Part shown: piece by piece, positions 7,033-14,890 of the stretch
How positions within the stretch are numbered: the first letter of the stretch is position 1
How the letters are laid out: each line of letters starts with the position of its first letter
Assembly (NCBI GenBank): GCA_964353185.1
Contig: CAYGUV010000021.1
Coordinates: 1-20,032 of the forward strand
From: GCA-2708415 sp964353185
Lineage (GTDB): Bacteria; Pseudomonadota; Alphaproteobacteria; Micavibrionales; Micavibrionaceae
Length of the DNA: 20,032 nt
Direction of reading: 5' to 3'
Translations under genes and position numbers: made by a program
Notes under the pieces: model-generated
The model's input: the letters and a program-made list of their open reading frames with translations, nothing else
What the model was told of the DNA's origin: nothing
The model's database searches: none

Positions 7033-8574
7033 CTATTTCTTTTTTGGTTTATCATCTTCATCGGCCAATTTAACACCCATAAAGCGTATGTCACCTTCGC
7101 GGTTTACCAGAAGAAGAACAAAAGTTTTTCCTGCGCGTTGTGCTTTTTTCAAAACACTCGAGAACTCCTTAACGTCTGATACAGGCTCTTTGTTGATCTC
7201 TTCAATGACATCACCCACCATGATGCCAGCTTTGGCGGCTTCACCGCGCGCTTCTAGTTTTGTGACAACAACGCCTTTTACATTTTGGTTTAAACCAAAT
7301 GTATCACGCGCCAATGGTGTAATGCGTGAAACGGTTATTCCCAAAGAGGCAAAATCCGTATTGCTGTCTGACATTTTTTCCTTTGCGGGTGCGCCATTTT
7401 CAGCAAGAAGTCCATCTTCTTCTGCTTTTTCAAGCTCGCCAATGGCGACTTTTGCGCGGCGCATTTTGCCATCACGCCAGAATTTAACGACAACGTCTGA
7501 ATCAATTGTTGTTTCTGCAACGATGCGGGGAAGGGCACGCATGGTGTCGACTTCTTTTCCATCAAATTCAACGATAACATCGCCAGGCTCTAATTTTGCA
7601 TCTTCGGCGGGGCCGCCAGCTGTAATACCCGCGACTAACGCGCCTTTGGTATTTTCAAGGCCGAGGCTTTCTGCAATTTCTTCGGTAACGGTTTGAATAC
7701 GCACACCCAGCCACCCACGGCGTGTTTTACCGTATTTGATTAATTGATCAATCACAGGTTTGGATAGGTTGGATGGAATAGCAAAACCAATCCCTACAGA
7801 TCCACCAGAGGGGGAATAAATGGCCGTATTGATACCAATCACTTCTCCTTTTAAGTTGAACATGGGGCCACCTGAATTTCCACGATTAATGGAGGCATCT
7901 GTTTGGATGTAATCATCATAAGGGCCAGAATTAATATCGCGTTGACGCGCAGAAATAATCCCTGCTGTCACTGTACCTCCCAAACCAAACGGGTTACCAA
8001 TGGCCACAACCCAGTCTCCAACACGCATAGTGTCGCTTTGACCAAATTTAACGGCCGTTAATTCTTTATCGGTGCCCACTTTTAATACGGCAACATCAAT
8101 TTTCTCATCATATCCGACCAATTCTGCAGGGATGGTTGAATCATCATGCAAGGTAATACGAATTTCTTCGGCATCGCGAACAACATGGTAATTGGTGGCA
8201 ACATATCCTTTTTCTGCATCAATGATGAAACCAGATCCCAAAGACGCCGCTGGAAGGGACGGCTGTGCTGGGCCACCAAATTGGTTGCGGTTATTCATAA
8301 AATCTTCAAAGAAATCTTGGAAAGGGGACCCTTCAGGAAACTGAAAGTCAGGCATTTGTTGCGGGCCGCCCATATCATCATTAAATTCTTCAATTTTCGC
8401 GGTAGAGGATACATTGACAACAGCAGGCAATAATTTTTCGGCCAAATCTGCAAAGGACCCAGGGGCGTTATCAACCATAACTTCGCGGGCTTGTGCAATG
8501 TGCGCAGATGCGGTCATTAAAATAAGAACAAGAACAAAAACAAAATGTTTTGCGGTAAGTTTATTCGAATTCAT
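7033..8574 (-). CDS. degP: Periplasmic serine protease DegP/HtrA (MucD-like)
   Basis: Periplasmic quality-control protease and chaperone of the Do family, 513 residues. A signal peptide is clear: a short basic start, hydrophobic core FVFVLVLILM, and AHIAQA before a probable cut near residue 29. The trypsin-like domain has the triad His130 (ATNYHVV), Asp160 (DEKIDVAVLK) and Ser234 (NRGNSGGPMF). A Pro/Phe/Gln-rich segment at about 70-108 corresponds to the LA loop of Do proteases. Two PDZ domains follow, roughly at residues 285-375 (starting near RRGWLGVRIQ) and 400-500 (LGITVSRI...GVVVTKLEARGEAAKAGI). The C-terminus is Lys-rich. AAAGGA precedes the start. It lies in the same transcription unit as hflK, hflC and the DUF2065 gene, which links inner-membrane and periplasmic proteolysis. 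Confidence 0.96.
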   Translation of the reverse strand: MNSNKLTAKHFVFVLVLILMTASAHIAQAREVMVDNAPGSFADLAEKLLPAVVNVSSTAKIEEFNDDMGGPQQMPDFQFPEGSPFQDFFEDFMNNRNQFGGPAQPSLPAASLGSGFIIDAEKGYVATNYHVVRDAEEIRITLHDDSTIPAELVGYDEKIDVAVLKVGTDKELTAVKFGQSDTMRVGDWVVAIGNPFGLGGTVTAGIISARQRDINSGPYDDYIQTDASINRGNSGGPMFNLKGEVIGINTAIYSPSGGSVGIGFAIPSNLSKPVIDQLIKYGKTRRGWLGVRIQTVTEEIAESLGLENTKGALVAGITAGGPAEDAKLEPGDVIVEFDGKEVDTMRALPRIVAETTIDSDVVVKFWRDGKMRRAKVAIGELEKAEEDGLLAENGAPAKEKMSDSNTDFASLGITVSRITPLARDTFGLNQNVKGVVVTKLEARGEAAKAGIMVGDVIEEINKEPVSDVKEFSSVLKKAQRAGKTFVLLLVNREGDIRFMGVKLADEDDKPKKK

Positions 8575-8593
8575 GCTTTTATATCCTTTAAGA

Positions 8594-8797
8594 TTATAGA
8601 AATTTTTGTATTAACCAAATGCCCATGACACCTAAGGCGACCATGGATGCGCCATAATAGCGAAACTTTTCAGGGTCCATTTCAGACGCTAGTTTCATGA
8701 CCTTTTGAATTTGCGTCGTAAAAACGGCATAAATCAGGCCTTCAATGACAAATATTAGGGCGATCGCTAGAAATATATGTACCAAAAATTCTGTCAT
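8594..8797 (-). CDS. DUF2065 (YjeT-like) small membrane protein
   Basis: A 67-residue protein with two hydrophobic segments, about residues 4-27 (FLVHIFLAIALIFVIEGLIY) and 49-65 (ASMVALGVMGIWLIQ). The connecting region LASEMDPEKFRYYGASMV is the family hallmark. DUF2065/YjeT proteins are commonly found right after hflC, as here (13 bases downstream); no molecular role is established. degP follows 19 bases later. The synteny and both motifs make the family call safe. Confidence 0.92.
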   Translation of the reverse strand: MTEFLVHIFLAIALIFVIEGLIYAVFTTQIQKVMKLASEMDPEKFRYYGASMVALGVMGIWLIQKFL

Positions 8798-8810
8798 ACC
8801 CGCTCAAATG

Positions 8811-9785
8811 TTACTGAGTATTTTCAAAATAACGGAAAAATTCGCTATCGGGTGACAGGATCAGACGTGTTTCTGAATCGGCCAATGTCTTTTTGTAAGC
8901 ATCCATTGAACGAATAAATCCGTAAAAGTTTTTATCTTTATTAAAAGCTTCGGCATATATTTTAATTGATTGATTATCACCTTCCCCCCGAAGGATGGAA
9001 GAGTCACGATCCGCATTCGCCAAAATAATGGTACGCTCACGGTTGGCAAGGGCGCGGATTTCTTTGGCGCGTTCTTCCCCTTTTGCACGTGTTTCAGTGG
9101 CGCGCTCCTGAAGCTCAGAAATCATTCTGCGAACGGTTGATGTTCTCAATTCATTCGTTAAATCGGCCCGAACGATACGTACGTCGACGATCTCGATCCC
9201 TAATTCATCTTGTTGAATCTTACGATTAACGCGGCGACGAATGTCATTCATAACCTCTGTTCGTTCCTCTGAAAGCAACTCTTTTAATGAAGTTTTACCC
9301 AATACGGCACGTGTCGCATCGTTTAGAATATTATTGATACGCTGGTTAGCTATAGTGATAGTGCTTAGGGTTTTCAGGAATTGAAGGGGATCAACAATTT
9401 TATAACGGGCAAAGCTGTCAACAATGATTGGCTCCCCACTAACATTTTGAATTTTAGGACGCTCCATCACGATATCTTCGGCACCTTCAATTTCTACTTC
9501 GGCGATAATTTCCTCTTTAGGCTCTGGCTGAATAATAGTGGAACTGGCGATAACAACTTGCTCAGGCTCTGGATCGACAGATAATACGCGGCGGTCAAAA
9601 CGGCGCACTTCTTGGATTAATGGTATTTTAAAGTGAATACCTGGGCCTCTGGGTTCCCCGACAGGATTTCCAAGTTGTAGGACAAGGGCTTGTTCTGTTT
9701 CATCAACGATGAAAATGGACAGCGAGCCGAGAAGAACGACAGCGGCTAGGATGACACCAAATATATTTAATGTAGATGTTTTCAT
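8811..9785 (-). CDS. hflC: HflC, SPFH-domain regulator of FtsH
   Basis: Inner-membrane protein that forms the HflKC cage around FtsH and modulates its proteolysis of membrane substrates. It has 324 residues: an N-terminal membrane anchor (about 7-27, FGVILAAVVLLGSLSIFIV), then an SPFH/band-7 domain beginning VDETEQALVLQLGNPV and GPGIHFKIPLIQEVRRFDRR. The helical region has ERATETRAKGEERAKEIRA, and the C-terminus FYGFIRSMDAYKKTLADSETRLILSPDSEFF is typical. Unusual: where most HflC proteins go directly from DP-PxEQV to the strand VDAFARYKI, this one carries about 35 extra, Glu/Ile/Pro-rich residues (about 83-118, including QPEPKEEIIAEVEIEGAED). It is 21 bases after hflK. The start has a GAGA at moderate spacing. 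Confidence 0.95.
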   Translation of the reverse strand: MKTSTLNIFGVILAAVVLLGSLSIFIVDETEQALVLQLGNPVGEPRGPGIHFKIPLIQEVRRFDRRVLSVDPEPEQVVIASSTIIQPEPKEEIIAEVEIEGAEDIVMERPKIQNVSGEPIIVDSFARYKIVDPLQFLKTLSTITIANQRINNILNDATRAVLGKTSLKELLSEERTEVMNDIRRRVNRKIQQDELGIEIVDVRIVRADLTNELRTSTVRRMISELQERATETRAKGEERAKEIRALANRERTIILANADRDSSILRGEGDNQSIKIYAEAFNKDKNFYGFIRSMDAYKKTLADSETRLILSPDSEFFRYFENTQ

Positions 9786-9806
9786 ACTTATTTCTCGCTT
9801 ATATGC

Positions 9807-10940
9807 TTATTGTTGTTTGTTATTGTTAGTAGCCGGAGCCAACTGATTTAGAGGAAGGTAAGGAACAACACCTTGTTTGCCGTCCCCTTGATCAATAATA
9901 ATTTTCTGCGCGTTTCCTAAAACTTCTTCCATAGTTTCAAGGTAAATACGCTTTTTGGTTACATCGGGTCCAGTTAGGTAAGATTCATAGATTGAATTAA
10001 AACGATCCGCATCACCTGTCGCGCCAGCAACCGTTGATTCCTTATAGGCTTCGGCTTCTTGAATGCGTTGGATGGCTTCCCCGCGGGCTTTTGGTAAGAT
10101 ATCTTCACGATAGGCACGGGCACGGTTTTGTACATCTTCTGCGTCTTGTTTTGCCGATTGTACGTCTTGGAATGCTTGTTGGACATCTGGGTGCACTTCT
10201 GCGCGTTGGATAAGAACCTGCGTAATATTCACGCCAGAGCTATATTCATCCAAATTATTCTGAATAATTTGCTTGGTTTCTTGGGCGACGCGGTCACGGT
10301 CGGTTGTGATGATGGGGAACATGTTGGTTTGGCCAACTTCTTCACGGATGGCACTTTCGACAACTTTTTTAACTGTGGCTTCTTGGTCTTTTATTTTGAA
10401 AAGATAGTCTTCGGCGGATTTAATGTTCCACTGCACAACTAAATCAACGTCAACAATGTTACGATCAGATGTCAGCATTAGGCTTTCTTCTGGTACGTCG
10501 CTTGCGCCTATATTTCCTCGGCCAAAGCTTTCAACGAAGCCAATGTTCATTTTACGAATTTCGTTCACATTTACTTTTGTGACTTTTTCAATAGGGGTCG
10601 GTAATTTAAAACTTAATCCTTCTTCAGATTTTGTACGGTCCCATGCGCCAAAACGTTGAATAACCGCTTGTTCCCCCGGCTTTACAATATAAGTACACAT
10701 TGTAACAAAGATTGCTAATAATACTAAACCAAGGATAATGCCGATGGCACCGCCGCCTAAATTACCCGGTATCATATTGCCAAGGTCTTGTTTGGCGCGG
10801 TTGATGGCTTCGTTTAAATCAATTTCATCTTTGTTATTATAGGGGCGTCCTTCAGGTCTTTGAGGTTTTGGCTTGTTGCCTTTGTTTCCCTTATTATTTC
10901 CCCATGGGTTTTTACCGGAGCCTTTTTTGTCGTCTGACAT
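9807..10940 (-). CDS. hflK: HflK, SPFH-domain regulator of FtsH
   Basis: Partner of HflC in the membrane complex that encloses FtsH. It has 377 residues. The N-terminus is Gly/Asn/Lys-rich (NPWGNNKGNKGNK), as in most HflK proteins, followed by a transmembrane segment at about 64-86 (AIGIILGLVLLAIFVTMCTYIV). The band-7 domain starts VKPGEQAVIQRFGAW, and LMLTSDRNIVDVDLVVQWNI is a family signature. A charged helical region (EDVQNRARAYREDILPKARG) is followed by RIYLETMEEVLGNAQKIIID. The C-terminus is Asn/Gln-rich. AAGGAC lies about 9 bases before the ATG. It is the first gene of the run to miaA and is divergent from mrp across 102 bases, in which I see no clear consensus promoter. Confidence 0.96.
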   Translation of the reverse strand: MSDDKKGSGKNPWGNNKGNKGNKPKPQRPEGRPYNNKDEIDLNEAINRAKQDLGNMIPGNLGGGAIGIILGLVLLAIFVTMCTYIVKPGEQAVIQRFGAWDRTKSEEGLSFKLPTPIEKVTKVNVNEIRKMNIGFVESFGRGNIGASDVPEESLMLTSDRNIVDVDLVVQWNIKSAEDYLFKIKDQEATVKKVVESAIREEVGQTNMFPIITTDRDRVAQETKQIIQNNLDEYSSGVNITQVLIQRAEVHPDVQQAFQDVQSAKQDAEDVQNRARAYREDILPKARGEAIQRIQEAEAYKESTVAGATGDADRFNSIYESYLTGPDVTKKRIYLETMEEVLGNAQKIIIDQGDGKQGVVPYLPLNQLAPATNNNKQQ

Positions 10941-11042
10941 GTATTTATCGTCCTTGATTTAAGTCGTTATCCTGATTACATCTATGTTCATAACAATAAC
11001 GTTTTTTATGTTTGACGCAAGGAAGAAGGGTAAATTTTAACG

Positions 11043-12062
11043 ATGCAAAATGCCCTAAAATTAAAAATTTTTGACGCATTGGAAGATATAGTCTCAAAAG
11101 AGGCTATTTCAGGATTACATATTGATGAAAACGCGCATGTCATTTTTTCTATTTCTGTTGATCCATCCAAAGGAACGGCGTTAGAGGATTTACGTATCGA
11201 GGCGGAAAAGCGTGTTCTGGCATTAGATGATGTTAAATCCGTAATGGCCGTTTTAACCGCGCAAAAAAATAAAACGCCAGACCCGCATGGCATGAATAAA
11301 AACCCAAAGTTGACTATTGCTGCAAAAAATATCATTGCGGTGGCTTCGGGCAAAGGGGGGGTTGGTAAATCAACTGTGGCGGTAAATTTAGCCTATGCTT
11401 TGTCGTGTGCGGGACAAAAAGTTGGGCTGCTTGATTGTGATATTTATGGGCCAAGTGTTCCTACCTTAACAAATTTACCGATTAAAAAGCCTGAGCAAGA
11501 GGGCGGAAAAATTATTCCTTTTGACGCCCATGGCATGAAGGTGATGTCGATTGGTTTTTTAACGGATAAAGATGCCGCAATGATTTGGCGTGGGCCTATG
11601 GTGCAAACGGCTATTTACCAAATGCTGCGTGATACAAAATGGGATGATGAAACGGGGGAGCCGTTGGATGTACTTATTCTTGATATGCCGCCTGGGACGG
11701 GGGATGCACAGTTAACGATTGCGCAGAAAATTGACGTATCTGGCGCGGTGATTGTTTCTACCCCGCAAGATTTGGCATTATTGGACGCGATCAAAGCGAT
11801 TAACATGTTTGCAAAAACTGATGTGAAAATTTTAGGCTTAATCGAAAATATGAGCACGCATCTTTGTGAAAATTGCGGCCACGAAAGCCATATTTTTGGC
11901 CATAATACGGTAAAAATTGAAGCTGAAAAGCGTGGTGTGAATTTTTTAGGGGCTATTCCTCTTTCCGCCAGTATTCGGGAGAGGTCGGATGCGGGGATAC
12001 TTGAAAGTGGAGAAGTTTTTGAAGGAATTGCGCGCGATATCTTAAGCACGCTCAAACACTAA
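11043..12062 (+). CDS. mrp: Mrp/ApbC-type Fe-S cluster carrier ATPase
   Basis: P-loop ATPase of the Mrp/NBP35 family that binds and delivers Fe-S clusters in the cytoplasm. It has 339 residues. An N-terminal MIP18-like (DUF59) region spans about 1-75. The deviant Walker A is SGKGGVGKS at 102-110, followed by GLLDCDIYGPSVPTL, DVLILDMPPGTGDAQLT and VSTPQDLALLDA, all family hallmarks. The cluster-binding CxxC is Cys275/Cys278 in MSTHLCENCGHESHIFG. A purine-rich GGAAGAAGGG lies about 11 bases before the ATG. Its last 21 bases overlap the convergent folA. mrp next to hflK is common in alphaproteobacteria. Confidence 0.96.
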   Translation: MQNALKLKIFDALEDIVSKEAISGLHIDENAHVIFSISVDPSKGTALEDLRIEAEKRVLALDDVKSVMAVLTAQKNKTPDPHGMNKNPKLTIAAKNIIAVASGKGGVGKSTVAVNLAYALSCAGQKVGLLDCDIYGPSVPTLTNLPIKKPEQEGGKIIPFDAHGMKVMSIGFLTDKDAAMIWRGPMVQTAIYQMLRDTKWDDETGEPLDVLILDMPPGTGDAQLTIAQKIDVSGAVIVSTPQDLALLDAIKAINMFAKTDVKILGLIENMSTHLCENCGHESHIFGHNTVKIEAEKRGVNFLGAIPLSASIRERSDAGILESGEVFEGIARDILSTLKH

Positions 12063-12527
12063 AAAACTAAAACCATCATGGTCATCACGAGATATTTCTT
12101 TCCATGTAGTTTTATCAAGTTCAGGGAAATATGCGTCGCCTTCGGGTGATTGGTTCACACGGGTTAAATATATGCGATCCGCAAGATTGAGGGCTTGTTC
12201 ATAAATGGTTGCCCCGCCAATAATCATCACTTCGTCATGGTTTAATGCCTTGGCTTTTTCAATGGCCTCTGGGATGGAAGTTGCGCTGGTGGCCCCTGCA
12301 TGGTTAAAGCCGCTGCGGCTGATGACGATGGAGGGTCGATTGGGAAGCGCCTTACCCAGCATGTCATAAATGCTTTCAAATGTTTTGCGCCCCATGATGC
12401 AGGGTTTACCCATTGTCTTTTCTTTAAAATATTTAAAATCTGCAGGGATGTGCCACGGCATTTTATTATCTTTTCCGATGACATTGTTTTGCGCGGCTGC
12501 GACGATCATGGAGATTGTTACGCTCAT
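12042..12527 (-). CDS. folA: Dihydrofolate reductase
   Basis: Reduces dihydrofolate to tetrahydrofolate with NADPH; it regenerates the cofactor oxidised by ThyA. Its 161 residues match the usual bacterial length. Visible: the N-terminal strand MIVAAAQNNVIG; NKMPWHIPADFKYFKEKT with catalytic Asp30; CIMGRKTFESI; RPSIVISR; MIIGGATIYEQAL for cofactor binding; and ending with FSFLVFERA. It starts 3 bases after the thyA stop, which places its ribosome binding region inside thyA and suggests translational coupling. The 3' end overlaps mrp by 21 bases. Confidence 0.97.
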   Translation of the reverse strand: MSVTISMIVAAAQNNVIGKDNKMPWHIPADFKYFKEKTMGKPCIMGRKTFESIYDMLGKALPNRPSIVISRSGFNHAGATSATSIPEAIEKAKALNHDEVMIIGGATIYEQALNLADRIYLTRVNQSPEGDAYFPELDKTTWKEISRDDHDGFSFLVFERA

Positions 12528-12530
12528 ATC

Positions 12531-13325
12531 TTATACCGCAATCGGGGCTTTGATGGTTGGGTCTGCTTCGTAATTTAGTAATTCAAAATCATCGAATTTA
12601 AATCCGAAGATATCTTTGACATCTGGGTTTATTTTCATGGTTGGCAGTGCCTTGGGTGTGCGGGTGAGTTGCAGTTTAACTTGCTCCACATGGTTAGAAT
12701 AAATATGCGCGTCGCCAAAACTATGGACGAAGTCACCGGGTTCTAAATCACAGACCTGCGCCATCATCATGCAAAGTAGTGAGTAAGAGGCAATGTTAAA
12801 CGGCACGCCTAAGAATATATCAGCGGAGCGTTGATAAAGCTGGCACGATAATTTGCCATCAGCCACGTAAAATTGAAACATCGTGTGACACGGAGGTAAG
12901 GCCATCTTGTTCACTTCACTAACATTCCAGGCGGACACGATATGACGGCGAGAGTCAGGATTGTTTTTTATTTGATCGACAAGGTGCGAGATTTGGTCAA
13001 TGGTTGTACCATCGGGCGCAGGCCAGCTGCGCCATTGATGTCCGTAAACAGGGCCAAGCTCGCCATTTTCATCCGCCCATTCGTTCCAGATACGCACGCC
13101 ATTATCGGTAAGATATTTTATGTTCGTGTCGCCATCTAAAAACCAAAGCAATTCATGGATGATGGATTTTAAATGCAGTTTTTTTGTGGTGACCATTGGA
13201 AACCCTTCGGACAGATCAAAGCGCATTTGATGGCCAAATACGCTTATCGTTCCTGTGCCAGTGCGGTCTTCTTTTTTCGTTCCGTTATCCAACACATGTT
13301 GCATCATATCCAAATATTGCTGCAT
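12531..13325 (-). CDS. thyA: Thymidylate synthase
   Basis: Methylates dUMP to dTMP using methylenetetrahydrofolate, producing dihydrofolate for FolA. It has 264 residues, identical in length to the E. coli enzyme. The nucleophile is Cys146 in LPPCHTMFQFYV; phosphate-binding arginines lie in SRRHIVSAWNV (Arg126-127); and QRSADIFLGVPFNIASYSLL and FVHSFGDAHIYSNHVEQV are family hallmarks. A strong AGGAGAGGTGA precedes the ATG. It is first in a two-gene operon with folA. A 34-base inverted repeat lies about 50 bases upstream of the start codon. Confidence 0.98.
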   Translation of the reverse strand: MQQYLDMMQHVLDNGTKKEDRTGTGTISVFGHQMRFDLSEGFPMVTTKKLHLKSIIHELLWFLDGDTNIKYLTDNGVRIWNEWADENGELGPVYGHQWRSWPAPDGTTIDQISHLVDQIKNNPDSRRHIVSAWNVSEVNKMALPPCHTMFQFYVADGKLSCQLYQRSADIFLGVPFNIASYSLLCMMMAQVCDLEPGDFVHSFGDAHIYSNHVEQVKLQLTRTPKALPTMKINPDVKDIFGFKFDDFELLNYEADPTIKAPIAV

Positions 13326-13376
13326 TTATTCACCTCTCCTGCTTAATGATGAAAGGATACTGTAAGGCGATTCTGT

Positions 13377-13410
13377 TGTGAAAATTAAGGGATAAAAACT
13401 TATTTTCACA
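13377..13410. repeat. Inverted repeat upstream of thyA
   Basis: TGTGAAAAT (13377-13385) is mirrored by ATTTTCACA (13402-13410). AAG and CTT extend the pairing inward if one T is bulged, giving about 12 pairs around a short loop. It could be an operator dyad or an RNA hairpin in the thyA leader. The rest of the 13326-13593 gap holds no gene I can support; it is AT-rich apart from a G-rich patch near 13487-13500. Confidence 0.55.
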
Positions 13411-13593
13411 GATGAAAAAAACGCATTCATTAACCTTTTGATTTTAAATGAAAAATTCAATTCCTTCAGTTCGTTTGTTATTTTTGAGGGGGTGGGGGTG
13501 GAAATTTTGATCATATTTAAATTTTTGTTTTGTTTCAGTTAGTTACAAAAGCATTATAGGAAAAAATACCTATCTATTCAAGGTTTAAATTTA

Positions 13594-13623
13594 TTGACAT
13601 AATGTAAGTGTTGCTTGTATATA
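13594..13623 (+). promoter_or_regulatory. Consensus-like sigma-70 promoter of the unknown operon
   Basis: A perfect -35 TTGACA (13594-13599), an 18-base spacer, then TATATA (13618-13623). Transcription would start about 25 bases before the ATG at 13654. Confidence 0.7.
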
Positions 13624-13653
13624 TATTCCTTTAAAAAAATAAGAGTGTGTGAA

Positions 13654-14103
13654 ATGTTTGAAGTGAAGGCTGATTTCCCAAGTTTGCGGGAAGTAATAGA
13701 ACAAAGAAATTCTATTTATAAAGATAAAACGGTTACGACGACAGCGGGCGTGACCGTTAGTGCGTTTGCGGCGGCCACAATGATTGAAGCTATTCAAGAT
13801 ATGCAGTATGCGCATAAATGGTTATTAAGCATTCTTGCAGGATTGCAAAAGGATGAAGAAATAGGCTTAATTGACGATGATTCCTTTGACGTTTTGGTCA
13901 AATATTTACCCAACCATGCATTTTTGAAAGATTTGAAAATGAGTGAGCAGGGGGCTGCTTTTTTCAGAGAGGTTTTTCCTGATTTTAATAAAGAGCGTAA
14001 CAAAATTGGCAGAATAGATTTTAAGAATTTGGGTGAACAGTTGAACCGAATTGAGAGAGATGCTCGTACTGTGGTTCTATTTCCAACGCGTTTAGAGGCT
14101 TAG
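13654..14103 (+). CDS. Hypothetical protein, 149 residues, first gene of unknown operon
   Basis: I do not recognise this protein. I chose ATG at 13654, which follows TAAGAG at a useful distance; an in-frame TTG at 13615 would overlap the -10 of the promoter. The N-terminus (MFEVKADFPSLREVIEQRN) is probably helical. A small-residue, Ala/Thr/Val-rich stretch (about 25-45, VTTTAGVTVSAFAAATMIEA) might be a helix buried in a protein or, less likely, a membrane segment. A mixed acidic, helical C-terminal half follows, with EEIGLIDDDSFDVLVKYLP and FFREVFPDFNKERNKIG. There is no signal peptide. It is followed after 6 bases by another unknown gene, so the two are almost certainly cotranscribed. No catalytic motif is evident. 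Confidence 0.7.
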   Translation: MFEVKADFPSLREVIEQRNSIYKDKTVTTTAGVTVSAFAAATMIEAIQDMQYAHKWLLSILAGLQKDEEIGLIDDDSFDVLVKYLPNHAFLKDLKMSEQGAAFFREVFPDFNKERNKIGRIDFKNLGEQLNRIERDARTVVLFPTRLEA

Positions 14104-14109
14104 GTTATT

Positions 14110-14562
14110 ATGTCGATTTATTTTAAATCACCTTTGGTAGAGATATCCCGCAGGCATTTTAAGGGGGACGTCATACAAACGCCCACTCACTTTGGCATAT
14201 CTGCGCAGGCGGCAGAAGACACATTAAAATTTATGAAAGGTGAGTGGCGGCATCCAACCAGAAGGGAGAGGTTGATAGAGGCTTTACTCAGTGCTTCTGT
14301 AGGTGAAAAGTTAGATGCAGACATTTATAAGAAGCTTAGAAATTTTGACCCTTTAAATATTTTATTTCCAGATGGTGATATGGACAGTATTACAAAAGAT
14401 TTTCTAAATGGGTGCTTTATTAAAGGCGAGAAAGTAGCGGGGAATACGCCATATTATTTAGAAACAAGAAATTATGATTCCCAGCTAGCGAGCCTTCAAC
14501 CAGATATAGTGATATCTGTGGCGGGTATCGCATTGAAAATACCTGCTTTTTACAAAATATAA
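14110..14562 (+). CDS. Hypothetical protein, 150 residues, second gene of unknown operon
   Basis: I do not recognise this protein. The ATG is preceded by TAGG, and the gene starts 6 bases after the previous stop. It looks soluble: a basic N-terminus (SPLVEISRRHFKGD), a helical, charged middle with HFGISAQAAEDTLKFMKGEW and RREALLSA-type helices (RRERLIEALLSASVG), then LNILFPDGDMDSITKDFLNG, and a more hydrophobic C-terminus (PDIVISVAGIALKIPAFYKI). No known motif is seen. It ends just before the tmRNA promoter, with no terminator between, so some read-through into ssrA is possible. Confidence 0.68.
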   Translation: MSIYFKSPLVEISRRHFKGDVIQTPTHFGISAQAAEDTLKFMKGEWRHPTRRERLIEALLSASVGEKLDADIYKKLRNFDPLNILFPDGDMDSITKDFLNGCFIKGEKVAGNTPYYLETRNYDSQLASLQPDIVISVAGIALKIPAFYKI

Positions 14563-14593
14563 GCTTTTTCTTTCATTTTTTACTGATATCTCA

Positions 14594-14599
14594 TATAAT
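14594..14599 (+). promoter_or_regulatory. -10 element of ssrA
   Basis: A perfect TATAAT stands about seven bases before the expected 5' end of the tmRNA precursor. The -35 region (around 14571-14576, TTTCAT) is poor. Confidence 0.6.
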
Positions 14600-14690
14600 A
14601 GGAACTGCAGGGCTTGCCCTGATATGACGCTAAACGTGGTTACGGAATAAGCGATCGTGGACCCGGGGGCAGTACCCGGCAGCTCCACCA

Positions 14691-14806
14691 ATTTATACGT
14701 TTTGCCCAAGAAAACTTAGGCAAAACTGTTTTTCGAGCAAATGATTGCGCGGCCTTGCGGTCGCAAGGCTTTGATCAAAGCGAGAAAACAGGGCGTTTAA
14801 AATGGC
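14691..14806 (+). other. Excised spacer between the two tmRNA pieces
   Basis: This 116-base segment lies between the CCA end of the acceptor piece and the first base of the coding piece and should be removed during maturation. It is highly structured: TTTTGCC and GGCAAAA flank a short AAG-CTT stem-loop near 14699-14725; GCCTTGC (14752-14758) pairs with GCAAGGC (14763-14769); and GCTTTGATCAAAGC (14768-14781) is palindromic. These hairpins may guide processing nucleases such as RNase P at 14807 or the CCA-end trimming at 14690. Confidence 0.75.
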
Positions 14807-14890
14807 GGGGCTGAAACAGGATCGACACGCGTAGTAAAGGTTTCTATCGGCGTTCGGCATTCCGCCGTTATCGGATAAATTTTGATAGTT

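Noticed and set aside
7088..7696. A long 202-codon plus-strand frame inside degP
   Set aside because: It is antisense to an unmistakable DegP sequence, with a biased Ser/Arg/Thr-rich translation typical of shadow frames.
13487..13500. G-rich patch near GGGGGTGGGGGTGG as a G-quadruplex
   Set aside because: Only two long G-runs and one short one are present; four runs are not available nearby.
13326..13514. A 62-codon minus-strand frame in the gap upstream of thyA
   Set aside because: Low-complexity, Lys/Ser-rich translation without a ribosome binding site or family match; it covers the inverted repeat and probable promoter region.
13645..14562. The two unknown genes as a toxin-antitoxin pair
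   Set aside because: Both proteins are about 150 residues, with no DNA-binding antitoxin motif or toxin catalytic motif that I can see; gene order and spacing alone are not enough.
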